Source of the DNA: Rotaria sordida
Lineage: Eukaryota > Rotifera > Eurotatoria > Philodinida > Philodinidae
DNA length: 64,000 nt
Direction: 5' to 3'
Assembly (NCBI GenBank): GCA_905250125.1
Contig: CAJNOL010001398.1
Coordinates: forward strand, 1-64,000
Shown here piece by piece: positions 11,863 through 23,736 of the stretch (the stretch's first letter is position 1; each line of letters begins with the position of its first letter). The translations under genes and the position numbers were made by a program. The notes beneath the pieces are model-generated. The model did no database searches, was not told the DNA's origin, and saw only the letters and a program-made list of their open reading frames with translations.

Positions 11863-14800
11863 ATGGCTACTGGTGGTTTACCATTTGATGAATTTCACAT
11901 AAATACTGCTGATCGTCGCCTTGAAATTTTTACTCTTGTCTGGCTCGATGCTAATGTAAACGGTCAAGATCTTCGAGAAACAGAACAAAAATTACGTTCT
12001 ATTATTAATCATATCAAGAAATTTCAAGATGTAGAAAAATGTCAAAAATATATTGAACAACAATCTCCAAAAGAGCGACTAATAATTATTGTTAGTGGTC
12101 GATTCGGACGAGTAATAGTTCCTTCTATTCATGGATTTCGACAAGTTATATCGATCTATGTTTATTGCATGGATAGGAAAGGTAACAAAGAATGGGCTGA
12201 CAAATTTGCTAAAGTAAAATTATTCTAATCGATTTCGATTTCATTTTATTATTTTTAATTTTTGTTTTTTGTTTTTTATTTTTTGATAGGTAAAAGGTGT
12301 TGTTGTTGACTTTGTTGAACTCGTTTCTCGTATTAAAGAAGATCATAAATATGAGAAAAAATTTGAAGAACCATTTTCAATTAATATTTTTACTACAGGT
12401 TCTGGCAAAGGTAAATCAACATCTGGTGTAAATGGTAGATTTGTTTTTTTTCAAGTGCTTATTGATTGTCTTCTAAAACTAAAATCGAAGGAATCAGATA
12501 AAAATGAAGTTATTAGATGTTGTAAACTGCAATATGAAGGTAATGATTTTGAATTGACCAATCTTCATGAATTTGAAAAGAATTATTCACCTGACAAAGT
12601 CTTATGGTGGTATTCACGAGAATCGTTCTTTTACAATACTCTTAATGCTATTCTACGTAACGAAAATATTTATATGATTTGTTTATTTCGTACATTTATA
12701 TCTGATATCTATCGTCAATTGAAATATTATCAAGTTAAAAATCATGTACGAGTTTATCGTGGTCAAAATATATCAAGTGATGAATTAGAAACTTTGAAAC
12801 AATTAGTTGGTCATTTTATTTCCGTGAATTCATTTTTTTCTACCAGTACTGTTTATAAACTAGCACTTTCATTTGTCAAAGGTCCTGATATTCAAACTGA
12901 TTTAGAACGAGTATTATTTGAAATTGATGCTGATCCTAAAATTGTCACTACAAAACCATTTGCTGATATTAGTAAATGTAGTGAATATAGTCAAGAATCT
13001 GAAATATTATTTATGCTTGGTTCTATTTTCCGTTTGGATAGTGTCGAACGCAGTAGTGATGATCGACTATGGATTATACGAATGACTTTATGTAGTGAAA
13101 ATGAACATGCTTTAAAAGATGTTCTCATTCATATGAGACGGCAACTTGGCGATGGTGAAACAAATCTTCGAACATTAGGAAAAGTATTATGGACTATGGG
13201 AAAACTTGGTTTAGCTGAACATTATTTTATTCGTTTTCTGGAAGAAGTTCCATCACATGATCCTTTACTTCCTACTGTATATGATGAACTTGGCGAGTTG
13301 ACATCACAGAGTCGTGAATATGAGAAGAGTGTTCACTGGCATCAAAAAGCAATCGAATTCAAAAATCAACATCCAAATATTGATACTAACAAGAATAATA
13401 AACAAAACGATCATACTAGTAAGTCCATTAAAAGACTGTCTATTGTATTGATAAGGGATATCCTACAAAAAAATTAATATTTTGATAGCAAAAACCCTGA
13501 AGAGTGAAATTAATGAACAATCATTATCGATCTCGTCAAGAAGTCCTAGTTTTTTTACTTCCTCTGTCATTCAAACCGCTTGAAAACCGGCGGTTCTCTA
13601 GCTAAATTTTTTTTCGTATCGCAATGGATCAATCTTTTTTTATTCTGACAAAATTGACAAATTTTGGTCGAAATCATGCTTTCTCTATATTGTGGATGCT
13701 CTGAAGTTGCCTGTACCAGCTACATCACTCAAATTCGCATAATTTTCGAGTTTAAGTTTCTATTAAAGATGATGTCATAAAAATAGTCATTTATTAGACG
13801 ACTTGATCAATAGAAAAATATGTGGCGCCATCTGACACAATTTACTGGTTGCATGATTATGTATTGGAATCGACTTTTTCAAGACTAAAAATATTAATTT
13901 AGTGATAAAATAATTAAAAAAAAACGATAAATGAACGAAAATCGACGACATAGATTATGAAGTAACCATTTTAGATGTCCAAAATAATGAACAGTTAGAA
14001 ACAAGTTGATAGAAACATCTAGTATCATCTACTTTATTTTGAAAATCTCATTTTCTCTTAAGATAGTTTTGGCTCCTTTCAGATGTTTGTACTTGAGAGT
14101 AAACTATTTAATTGAATTTGAATATGGTTCATTTTTTTTTATTGAATCTGGTCATATATATTGTAAACATAATAACTAAACTAAATGTATTCTAAAAATT
14201 TCTAACGAGCGCTATATATATATGTGTGTAGCAAATAGGTATAAACTCAGTATATATTTGACCATCATATATAATTCTTGAAAACTATGCTCATAAGATA
14301 AAGAATGTCTTAGAAATTCTGATACATTTTAAAAATTTATCGTTCTCACATTCAACAAAAGCAAAGTCTTTTTGAAACTTTGGTAGATTATTGGGCATGC
14401 TTAGTACTTCATAACTACAAACTTTCAGATCTATAGCTTATATTATGGATGAGAATCTGTAACAACATTATCATGTACTATTTTTTCAATTTACCTGGTC
14501 ATCTTGATTAGTATTTTAAAAAAATATTACTATTTGAAATAAAAAGGAATACAAAACAACAGTTATCAATGTTCTCGCATCAGAGATGTTTATCGCGGCC
14601 GAAAATCTGCTGCTGCCGTGGAGGTTTTCAAAAAAGTGTTTCTAATTTCACTACTGCGACTATATTTGACTAGAAATATTGATATTAGTTCATCAGATGC
14701 ATTCACTGTCGGGATGTTTCATTTGTAAACCCTGAAATTCTATTAAATTCATGCAATTTTTCAATATCCTCCAAAAAAATGCTGCTGTTGCCGCAATGAT

Positions 14801-16784
14801 TTTTTAAAAAAATCTGCTGCCATAGACATCTCTGTCCCGTATTTAATTACCACCTTGATCGATGACTCATTTTCAATCATGCTGGTATGTTGCCCATTAT
14901 TCGTTGATATAAAGCAACACTAAATTTATTCCATTTCTCTTTGATGGTGTTTTCTTATTGTTCAATATGACTGTGTTCTCGTCCTGGTAATTTTCCTTTT
15001 AATGCACTCTGAACATCAGGTAATTTTGTAGCATAATTTCTGAGTTCAATTTGATTTTACAAAAAAAAATATGTTTAACGGCATCCGAAGCCACCCTTTG
15101 CTTAGGATCGTAATCGTCGTAAAAACTAATATTTCGCAAATTACTAATTCTTTACTTGTTTTTCGTGTTATAATAGTTTGAATGAATTTTATATATCCGT
15201 TATCAATAAAACATATTTCCTTATGACTATTACTAGCTTGTGATTTGATGAGCTTTAACTATTCATTGATAAAAACTGGAGATTGTCGAGCGATTTGTAT
15301 GTGGCATTTTGTCAATGTAGTTCATAGAAAAATTTGAAAAAATAGTACATGATTGTGTTATTACAGATTTTCATCCATAGTATAAGTTATTGATCTGAAA
15401 CTTTATAGCTATGTAGTACTAAGCATATCCGATAATCTACTAAAGTTTCAAAGACTTTGCTTTTGTTGAATGCGAAAATGATGAATTTTAAAAATGTATC
15501 AGAATTCCTGGAACATCCTTATAGATAGCTTAATGTCTAGATTTGTTGCTGAGTTGCAGATAAAGTAAGGCAGAGTTACTAAAGACTCAATTTTCATCTA
15601 TGTCTAGAGAATCTTGAAGTTTTAGTTACAATTTTTCTAAAATTTTTTTTTTCAATTATCTAGTTCTGTTCATTGACATCTATTGAATGGTAATGATTTA
15701 GATAGTTCATTCTCATATTCTTTGATTAATACTATATTTGTTTGAGTAGATTGAAGTATACGTTATTCTAACCCACATATCTTCATGCGCCGTATGATTG
15801 ACTCTAAAACTGATAGAAATGAATCGTTTTCGATGAATTTCGATTAAGTTTATGCATTCGAGCAGCCTATACTAGCCACAGAGGTGACATCAGTCCTGGA
15901 AATAAGATAAATTTTTTATTATGGATCGATGTGGGTGTCGGTGCGTGTGAAGTCGTTGGCGAAGAGAAGATCTTGACGTGCCGTTCACTCACTCATAACA
16001 TATACCTTTTGAAAAATATGACAACAGGCGTTCACTCTATCAAGTATGTCTTAAACTCACCTCAGATAATGTCCAGAAACTTTGTCGACGCACATAACTC
16101 TTATCAGAGCAGGCCTAGTATTAGACTAAGTGGGAACGTTTGGGTAAATTCTTTCTCAATATAGGTCCATCGAAAAGATCTGGTGAACTGCAACAAGCAC
16201 CACTCAAACCGACGGGCGATTATAATGACAAGACACTCTATCATAACAATATGGAACCTTCAATGAAGAACGCAGGGGAACATAAAACTTCTATGATCTA
16301 TCATAAACAAACATATGAAGTCAAAAAAAAATCGTCTTCGTCGAAGCATCCCAATTCGACTACGACGACCTACAGTAAGATCGATCAAGTGCATAACAAC
16401 ATGGATGAACCATCATCAGGAATTGAATTTGTCAGCAAGGGACTGAAAGTAATAGAAAAAGATCTATCTCCGAATGATCCTGATTTGGCTAAATTCTATG
16501 GTGACATTGGTGAAGTGTTTAACAACATTAAAGATTACCCAAAAGCACTTGAATATTATAAAGCAGATCTTAAATACAAAGAAAAATCTCTGCCTGCAAA
16601 TCATCTTGATGTAGCTACTTGCTACAGCACTATCGGTTCAGTGTATCGTGACATGGGTGACTACTCGAATGCCCTTTCATTTCTAGAAAAGGCACTTGCT
16701 ATCCAACAAAAATCACTTCCACCAACACATGCTCATATTAAACAATCGATAGATAATATTAACGATGTAAAAAAGAAACTGTAA
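11863..16784 (+). CDS. Mono-ADP-ribosyltransferase (R-S-E class) with C-terminal TPRs, 3 exons
   Basis: Predicted arginine-type mono-ADP-ribosyltransferase fused to kinesin-light-chain-like TPRs, a family expanded in bdelloid rotifers. Exons are 11863-12213, 12290-13418 and 16165-16784 (699 residues). Intron 1 is 76 nt; intron 2 is 2,746 nt with a GTAAGT donor, and the phase-1 join keeps frame (ACT A|GT CCA). Residues 1-150 are the family's N-terminal region. The ART core shows V-Y-R-G (Arg at about 274), F-F-S-T-S-T (STS about 301-303) and E-S-E (about 353-355), the full R-S-ExE signature. TPR-like helices follow, then four 42-residue repeats in the last exon, of which the first two are degenerate and Ser/Thr/Lys-rich. 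Start is the ATG at 11863; an in-frame TTG lies 9 nt upstream. AATAAA sits 25 nt past the stop. The substrate is unknown. If intron 2 is wrong, the exon-2 frame would run to 13477. Confidence 0.85.
13560..13640 (+). repeat. Short dispersed repeat containing GAAAACCGGCGGTT
   Basis: This stretch shares an exact AAAACCGGCGGTT word, preceded by GTCATT and followed by a T-run and GTATC, with 5500-5575. Related forms sit at about 28120 and 28568 in the fold-back element and at 59047. It lies in intron 2 of the ART-TPR gene, just after the splice donor. Confidence 0.5.
14293..15524. repeat. Fold-back element with ~200-bp arms in intron 2 of the ART-TPR gene
   Basis: The left arm 14293-14492 matches the reverse complement of 15331-15524 along most of its length; both hold ATTCAACAAAAGCAAAGTCTTT, GTAGATTAT and CATGTACTATTTTTTCAA. 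The 840-bp centre contains a separate hAT-like MITE (14581-14834), so the element has a nested insertion. No coding sequence is visible. Confidence 0.75.
14581..14834. mobile_element. hAT-like MITE nested in the fold-back element
   Basis: The ends are inverted repeats: CAGAGATGTTTATCGCGGC at the left against CAGAGATGTCTATGGCAGC read from the right. The flanking 8-mers TCTCGCAT (14573-14580) and TCCCGTAT (14835-14842) agree at six of eight positions, differing by transitions, as expected of an aged 8-bp target duplication. CTGCTGC words lie near both ends. At 254 bp with no open frame it is non-autonomous. Confidence 0.65.
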
Positions 16785-16808
16785 ATTTTTTTATATCTTT
16801 ACTTGCTC

Positions 16809-16814
16809 AATAAA
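16809..16814 (+). other. Polyadenylation signal AATAAA of the ART-TPR gene
   Basis: AATAAA lies 25 nt downstream of the TAA stop at 16784 and is followed by a T-rich stretch. Confidence 0.55.
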
Positions 16815-19800
16815 CTCGTTTTGATTGCTGTTCATTCTCCCGACTTTCTTTACTCTCTATCGCGTGGAATCAGAAAGACCTCCAATGAGCTAGAATGGTA
16901 CCCATAACAGAGCTAGGGGAATCAATTCACTTTTCAAGTCGAGTCAAGTTATTCTATGTATCAGTGGAACGAAAGATTTACCGTAACAAGTTGTGTAATG
17001 ATCGACTTTTTATCACAAAAGATAACTATAGCATTTGTACGGATTGTCCGAAAAGATTTTTTGTTTTGTTTTAATAATTCCATTCAAGGATCAAAGAAGT
17101 CGTGAGTAAAGTAATTTGTAGTGTTGTTTGGTTTTATCATTCTGAATATAATCATCTAATATCTTGTATTATAAGAAAGCCAACAGAGTTGTGTAACATA
17201 TTCAAGAACTGGAGGACACAAAAGATTATCAAAAAAAAAATGTAAATGAGAAAGAAAACCTCATCCTTTCTACAGATGACTTTAGAGGTGCTTCATTTTC
17301 TGTTGGATAAATATTGTGTGAAATGATTCTAAGTCAAAAAGTTAAGAAAAAAACATTTCATTCTTAATCTAATGTTAATTAAAGACAGTAAGATAGTATA
17401 TCTTCAATTCATCTATAAAAAGATACGAGATTATATCTCATATTCTCATCCCTTGCATCTTCGATTTCATCTATATGTGATAATAGTGAACTGAATAAAA
17501 ATATCAATGAAATAATGGACAACAAGTATTGAGCATCACTAGTGTTATTATTTATTCCAACTCAAGAATAATAATTAACTGAAGTATTCTATAATTGGTC
17601 GAAGAAAAATTTATGGACATATTTAAATCAAATAGAAAATTCGTTTGATATCTGATGTTTTCGTCAAAATAAATACAAATATCTTATACAATTATCAGTC
17701 TGCTTAAAAAATATCATCAGAAATAAATTCAAGCACAAGAACAAAATCAAGTCGAAATATCTATGTCAATAATAACAAATTTTTTTAACAGCTATTTCAC
17801 ATACGAAATATTTTTGAAAACGTATCAAAATTTCAAATTATCCCTATATCTTTAATAATATTTTCTGTCTCAATGACTTTTAACGCTTAGTCCATTCTCA
17901 TTGAATTCGAAATATTCCAATCGAGTTTTTCAATTTTGAAGATTTTTCATAGAAAAACCAACCTCAACCAATAGGTACGTCTTGTATTTATGTTTGTAAA
18001 CCGTGTTTTTTTTTAATATTTCTAGAGGCTGTATTTTGCATAAGATAGTTTATTTTAGAACCATTGATTCGTGTTGTTTTTTTTTTGTGTGAAATGATGT
18101 ATCACTCTATGTAGAGATTGATATTTTATCATAACTTTAATTTTGTTTTTTTAAGGATATTTAATAATCGAGTATTTCTATCCTTTAATCCTCGTAATTG
18201 TTTGTGTTATTGTGGTTTCTAATTTCTTAATGGCAATATTTTAAGACATCGATCAATTTTTCTAATTGAAAAATAATCAACACGAGAAGTAACTTGAGTA
18301 TATTTGAAAACAAATGAATTTGATTGAGAAAAATCTTTAAATGAATAATAAATTCGAATATATTTAATCGTGGTAAATAATCGATAATATTTTTCTTTAA
18401 ATTATTTCCATCAATAAACTTTTCTTTTTTTGCACGATAGTCGATCAATAAATACAAAGCAAGACTTTCTAAATTTCAGATTAGACAATTTTTTTCTAGA
18501 ATTTAAAATATTCTTAAAAGAATACAAACAGAAAACTAATAGCTCTTAATTCCTGTGAATTAAAAACATGAAACAATTGCTATTACTAACAGCAAGATAT
18601 GTGTAATGAATCAACTTAAGTCAACACTTTATATATTCGATACTTTGTTCGCGACTCATCTGGCAGCATTGAATGAATATTATTCTGAAGATTTTCAGTT
18701 TTCTTATGCACTTATAGGTTTCACATTTAGTGATAGTCCTTAAGGGAAGAGATCAGGATCACTGTTGTTATCTCTTCTAATTTTACTAGAAAAATCCTGC
18801 ATTTTATTTTATTTTATTCTCCTTTCTGCTTTCTTCATTTTTCTCTTTATTTTTTAAATACTTATTTGTTTTCTTACTTTATTGCTAATACTATTATGTT
18901 CTCCTCAGTTATCTCTTCGGTAATGCCAGAGAAAATTTGCATTCACATTTATTAATCTAATGGTTCTCATCCTTGTTCTTTTTTAAGGACACAACTGTTT
19001 CTACTTACTATGAAAAATATCAGTCGGATTTTTTTTTCTGTTTTTACTACCTTTATTTCTTGTCATTGTTTCTTCTAGGTATACACTAGTTAATCAATAT
19101 AAAACTAAAACTGATGCATCTCTAGCTTCTTCTAGCACTCGAATATAATGTTAGTTGCCTGCACAGGTATGATTTTTCATACCCGGACCTGAACTGAATC
19201 AGAATAGCTGTTAGTCGATATTCAGAGACTGCGGCATGATTTCTGTCTACGATAGGCACAACCCTTCAGTCAAACCAGCTGAAGAGTGGCTTGAAAAGTG
19301 ATTTTCTTTATCTATTTTATGATGGTTAATGCTGTAGGTTTTCTTGCTAGATTTTAATTCTGTATAAGTGTAATAAATATCGAATGTTTTATTGTTTCCA
19401 ACGAAATCAAAAACTAACAAAGAAACAGAGAAAGGCTGCTTCGAAAAAAAAAAGACAAAAATACAAGCTAGAAAGAAATGAAACTATCTATGATCAAAAA
19501 TTTATTTTCTACATTGATTTTTCAAAATAAAATTAGAACAGATACTGTTCAAATCAAATAAATCAAATTTTTCTTTCTGAATATGAGAAATAAAAACATC
19601 ATTTGAACTGTGTTGATTCATTACACAGTGTAAATATGCTTTTATTCAATTCATAACACTGAAGAATGGTTCAGCAGTGACTGTTATTACGAGGATGTGT
19701 GAGACTTATCTTCAGCAAGAGAAACATTTACACATTAGTGAGATGCTCCATCAGTCCAGAGAGAATTATCTTATACATGTATCTCATGCTAGTCAAAGTA

Positions 19801-21438
19801 AAAGTCATTTCAAATGATTAAAAAGTATGATATTCGTTGGCTGAACCAATAAACAACGAAAATTTAAGATTTTCAGTTCTCACGAGCATAATTTTGAAAA
19901 TAGTTTTTTGTAGAGCGAGATGAAAATTGGAATTGCAAAAGAAGAAGTTATTTAGTGCGGATCTAAGACCAAGACCACAAGAAAAAGTCACGGGAATTCG
20001 AACCAAAAGATCGGTGCCCCACACATGTCTACTTGAAAAAAATGTGCTTTTTTTGACAGCCAGAAAAAAGACTTCATAAGTTTCGATCCAATTTTGACTT
20101 TTTTTAGTGTCCTTAAAGGTAGAAAGGTGTTGATGAAGTATATTTGAAGTATAATATTCAAGCTATCAATCCAAAAAGCAGCACCTAATTTGTATCAATG
20201 GTAAGAAAATTATGCAAATTATCTTTAAAATGTCTATTCATCCTTCAATATTGCATAGATACAAAAAAAAATGAACTTATGAAACACCTTTAGTCAGAAG
20301 ACTCCTTGTTTCTAGACTTTTCTCCTAATAAAAATCTCCAAGATCTAGAAGTCGATTTTCGAGATTTTTCTCCTGGTTTTAAAACGGTAATAGATAAGAA
20401 AATTCATTGTTTTTATTTGAATTCTCTAGAACTAAAATGATCAATTTCATAAACACATTCTATGTCGAGAACTTTGTAACTGTAGATAAAAAGAATGTAT
20501 TGTATACTTATCGAATATTTTCATTGCAAAAAAAATAAAGTGTCAAACTAACCGAAAAAGAATCCTTTATCATAATCTTTACCACAATATGTAAAAATGC
20601 TGATTCTATTTTACTAAAAGATAATTCAAATCTACAGTCTCGCTACATCATTATCCATGGAGGAAACTCAACATTATTTGTCAAAATACAAAGAGAATAG
20701 TTCTTGAATTCATCAAATGATTCATTGTTAATAGAATATAAGAATTATTTGTCTTTTTTCTCATGTATCACTTCGACGCAAATTTCATTATTATTAACTT
20801 GATAGTATGAAGAAACAAGCTCTTAAGTTTCATCCGATACAAGACAGCTCTATAGTTTCTTGATTTCGATAAAGATCTCCTGAGCAATTACTGGGTTTAT
20901 GAGGAAAAACTTCTGATTTAATAAATGTGAATATAACTATTCTGAGTAAAACATTCATGAAATAATGTTCTCAGATTATATAAAAAGCATGTTTCTATAT
21001 CTATTTTTATTATTTTTACAACTTTCGTTTATTATTGCTTAATCCATTAGAATTCAAGGTATGAGTATCTGCACCTAAACTTCAAACATGCACACATTCA
21101 CATTCTCATCAATGATTCATTCATGGCATCTATTAGATCCTCGATACTGAATGAGTAGTGCGTCGAGACTAGATATATAATGGACTCAAAGCTGTTTTAT
21201 GGATTACAAGGGCAATGAGTGTATATAGAACAATGTGCGTATACATATTTTCTAGACTATTATGGAGTACAAGGAGAAAATCTTTTTATCCTTCATGACA
21301 CATTGCCTTCATCTGTGTATCGTAGCGAAAGAGAACAAGAAAAAGCTAACTGTTGTTCTGGATTATTTCTTCCATACTAGCAATCATAAACAGACAATTT
21401 CGTACTTTTTCTTATCACAATTTCTCTTCTGCACACAA
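16815..21438. other. Gene-free AT-rich interval
   Basis: No convincing coding exon was found. Frames at 18227-18457 and 19818-20024 are low-complexity or lack recognisable features. The interval holds one short MITE (20073-20287). A GGTTCGAATTCC word on the minus strand near 19995 looks like an isolated Pol III B-box without a matching A-box. Confidence 0.5.
20073..20287. repeat. MITE, family shared with 59648-60031
   Basis: The ends read TTCATAAGTTTCGATCC on the left and, reverse-complemented, GTTTCATAAGTTC on the right. The right end continues TTTTTGTATCTATGCAATATTGAAG, matching the right end of the element at 59648-60031 (TTTTTGTATCTTGGCCACATTTGAAG). No coding capacity. Confidence 0.55.
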
Positions 21439-21642
21439 ATGAGTTCTGCTATTCCAAAAAAAGGTAGCGACGTTGCAAATGAAAAATTACGTGAAATGGG
21501 TGCTGGTACAGCAATGGGATATCAAGGTGGTTCAGCAAATAGTGATACACAATCAGTAAAATCCAATGATCGTGTTAATTCTTCATTGGCTGGTGGTATG
21601 ACTATTGGACCTCCAATCGATGGTAAAACAATAACAAAATGA
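21439..21642 (+). CDS. Small hydrophilic protein, 67 aa, unknown function
   Basis: The ATG at 21439 opens a 67-residue frame with a clear change to coding-like composition; the longer in-frame extension to 21262 is AT-rich and looks untranslated. The product is Gly/Ser/Lys-rich with motifs GAGTAMGYQGG and GGMTIGPP, has no signal peptide, membrane segment or cysteine, and is probably disordered. AATAAA lies at 21709-21714, 67 nt past the stop, which supports a real transcript. I do not recognise the family. A stress- or LEA-like role would be speculation. An upstream exon or spliced leader could change the N-terminus. Confidence 0.45.
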   Translation: MSSAIPKKGSDVANEKLREMGAGTAMGYQGGSANSDTQSVKSNDRVNSSLAGGMTIGPPIDGKTITK

Positions 21643-21708
21643 AACGATGACAGACAATTCTTCTTGAATAATGACAAGAGTACACTGTTTATCCTTTCAT
21701 CTTTGTAC

Positions 21709-21714
21709 AATAAA
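21709..21714 (+). other. Polyadenylation signal AATAAA
   Basis: AATAAA followed by a nine-T run lies 67 nt downstream of the stop codon of the small protein gene. A second AATAAA variant follows at about 21727. Confidence 0.5.
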
Positions 21715-22353
21715 TTTTTTTTTCTGAATAAAAGTTGGATTTTCTTTTAAAAAGACAGATGTATGTTGGAAAAGAAAAACATAGACTTTTACATTTACAA
21801 GCGGTAGGAAAAAAACTTTATTTAGAACAGTATGAAAAGCAATTTTTGAGATCTGAAATCAAAGTAATTTACTCAAAAGCATGTGCAACACTCTTCTTAT
21901 TCCAGGAAAAAGTGTATTAACTGTTTAAAAGATTTTTTTCGATTTTATTTTTCAAAAGTATCGAGTAATTTTACAAGCTTTGATTGTTTTTCAATGTTGA
22001 AACATTGCGAAAAATCAAACTTATTACATCATTTCGAATAATATATTTGTTTTGCTTTTCTTTTTGAAAAAAATACACACTAAGATCATAAGTTTCTTTT
22101 GTAAATTCGTTATCAAGTCTTTACTTGAAGATTTTAGAAGAATCTATTTCCGATTTTTTTTAACCATCACTCGTTCTTTAGAAGTTTTATTCCGGATTAA
22201 ATTCTAAAAGTGAGTTTATCTAAGATTTCTCTTTTACATCGATGAAATTGTCGTAGAAAAAAAAAGATACCGAGAAAACAATGAGTTTGATATACATATG
22301 ATAGAATGTATGGGTGAATAACTAGATAAAGTTAAAGAACAGGAGGTAGAAAA
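21715..22353. other. Convergent intergenic spacer
   Basis: AT-rich spacer between two convergent genes. The frame at 21735-21920 has no domain. TTTATT at 22186-22191 would serve as AATAAA for the minus-strand VWA gene, about 165 nt past its stop. Confidence 0.4.
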
Positions 22354-23736
22354 TCACAATTCATAATGGGCATCGCTGTGCTTATCGTTCAATTGTCGGT
22401 AATAGTCATGTACCATAGCTAATTTTGCACTGTTTCTTGATTCAGTTTGAAAAGTATTCGCCATTTCCGTTGCTCGTCTAACCATCGTCTTTGCTTTGCG
22501 TTGAGCATATTCTAATGACTCTAGATCATCATCGCATACCGTCACGTCAGCTAGTTTGGTCTGTACCTCTTTTGCTTGAGCAGCCAGCAATTGTGATAGA
22601 TCAAATGCATCATCCACTCGTTGTTCTCGCAATAATTCTGTAACTTCTTTTTCACGTCGTTGGATTTTTTGTAATTCGATCAGACGTTGCACGATCTCAT
22701 TCAACTCGTTCAATTCTTTATCAACTCGGCTCAATGAAAATAGAAGTGTTTTCGAGGCGACTAATTTCGGTAATCGATCGGTAACATCGGTCATCCACAA
22801 TTCTACAAGCATGAAATCGATTTCAGGTTTTTCAAGTAATTCTTTTGTTATTTTCACTTTTGTTTCCAATAGAATATTCATCATATCATTGTAACGAAGA
22901 TTTCCGATAGGAATTATTTGTTCTTCTTTCATGTCGTATCCATAGACATCGACAATCTGTGTATCATACTTGGTCGTTACTTTCAAATAGGCATCGATAC
23001 CCATGAGATTTTGAAATCCTTGATAGGCAATACCGACAACTTTCTCCATACTTTCGGCACCTTTGATGAAAAAATAATCGCCTGAACCATAATCAGCTAT
23101 ATTTGTCATTAATGTTTCGTCAAAATCATATCCAATACCAAAAGAACAAATCGTCACATCGTACGTATTCTTGATAGTTGTTATTTCGTTCAACAAAAGT
23201 TTATGATCAGTTACACCTTCATTGATTTGTCCATCCGACAAAATGAAAAATCGCTTGACAGTAGATCGATCGGAATATTTTTTCAATAGTGGAATCACTT
23301 GATCGAGACCTGCCATCAGATTTGTACCACCAGATGGATATAGTTTATGTAAAGCCTTCAACATAGCTTGTTGATCATGAGCATTTTCGAAGACAACTGA
23401 TGAAACAGAATTATATTGAACCAAATGTAGTTTATCATCAGTATTCATATTCCGAATAATATGTTCGATAGCGGATATAGCATTGTCCCACTTGTTTGCT
23501 CCGGCCATACTACCGGATGTGTCCAGAACAATGAACAATTCGCGTGGTAATTTCGCTTGAGTACCAGTATGGGAACCTGTTTTGATTTGAATGTTCACGT
23601 GTTGAGTATAAGTGGAGATTTCATGTGGAAAAAATTGTTTTTCTTGATCAACAGATAGTTGAACGGGAAACGAAGACGAAGTTATAGTAACGTGTATCAG
23701 GCATGCTACGAAACAGATGACTGGAATAGGACTCAT
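22354..23736 (-). CDS. Secreted von Willebrand factor A domain protein, 460 aa
   Basis: A single-exon frame encodes a secreted or surface protein with a VWA domain. Start is the ATG at 23736, which opens a hydrophobic signal peptide (M-S-P-I-P-V-I-C-F-V-A-C-L). The VWA domain covers about residues 65-240 and has an intact MIDAS: D-T-S-G-S at about 72-76, the Thr of S-G-G-T-N-L, and the Asp of L-S-D-G. These residues coordinate a divalent cation for ligand binding. A beta-rich segment follows, then a charged helical C-terminus (about 330-460) with repeated Glu/Arg/Gln, probably coiled coil. There is no second membrane segment, so secretion is likely. The layout resembles VWA proteins of the inter-alpha-trypsin-inhibitor/bacterial yfbK type. 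An upstream non-ATG extension of 11 codons is not credited. Confidence 0.88.
   Translation of the reverse strand: MSPIPVICFVACLIHVTITSSSFPVQLSVDQEKQFFPHEISTYTQHVNIQIKTGSHTGTQAKLPRELFIVLDTSGSMAGANKWDNAISAIEHIIRNMNTDDKLHLVQYNSVSSVVFENAHDQQAMLKALHKLYPSGGTNLMAGLDQVIPLLKKYSDRSTVKRFFILSDGQINEGVTDHKLLLNEITTIKNTYDVTICSFGIGYDFDETLMTNIADYGSGDYFFIKGAESMEKVVGIAYQGFQNLMGIDAYLKVTTKYDTQIVDVYGYDMKEEQIIPIGNLRYNDMMNILLETKVKITKELLEKPEIDFMLVELWMTDVTDRLPKLVASKTLLFSLSRVDKELNELNEIVQRLIELQKIQRREKEVTELLREQRVDDAFDLSQLLAAQAKEVQTKLADVTVCDDDLESLEYAQRKAKTMVRRATEMANTFQTESRNSAKLAMVHDYYRQLNDKHSDAHYEL

Noticed and set aside
12390..12430. Walker A-like G-S-G-K-G-K-S-T in the ART-TPR protein
   Set aside because: It lies in the linker before the ART domain where paralogues have a variable sequence, and there is no Walker B or NTPase fold.
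19985..20010. GGTTCGAATTCC as a tRNA T-arm
   Set aside because: No matching D-arm, anticodon arm or acceptor stem at tRNA spacing.
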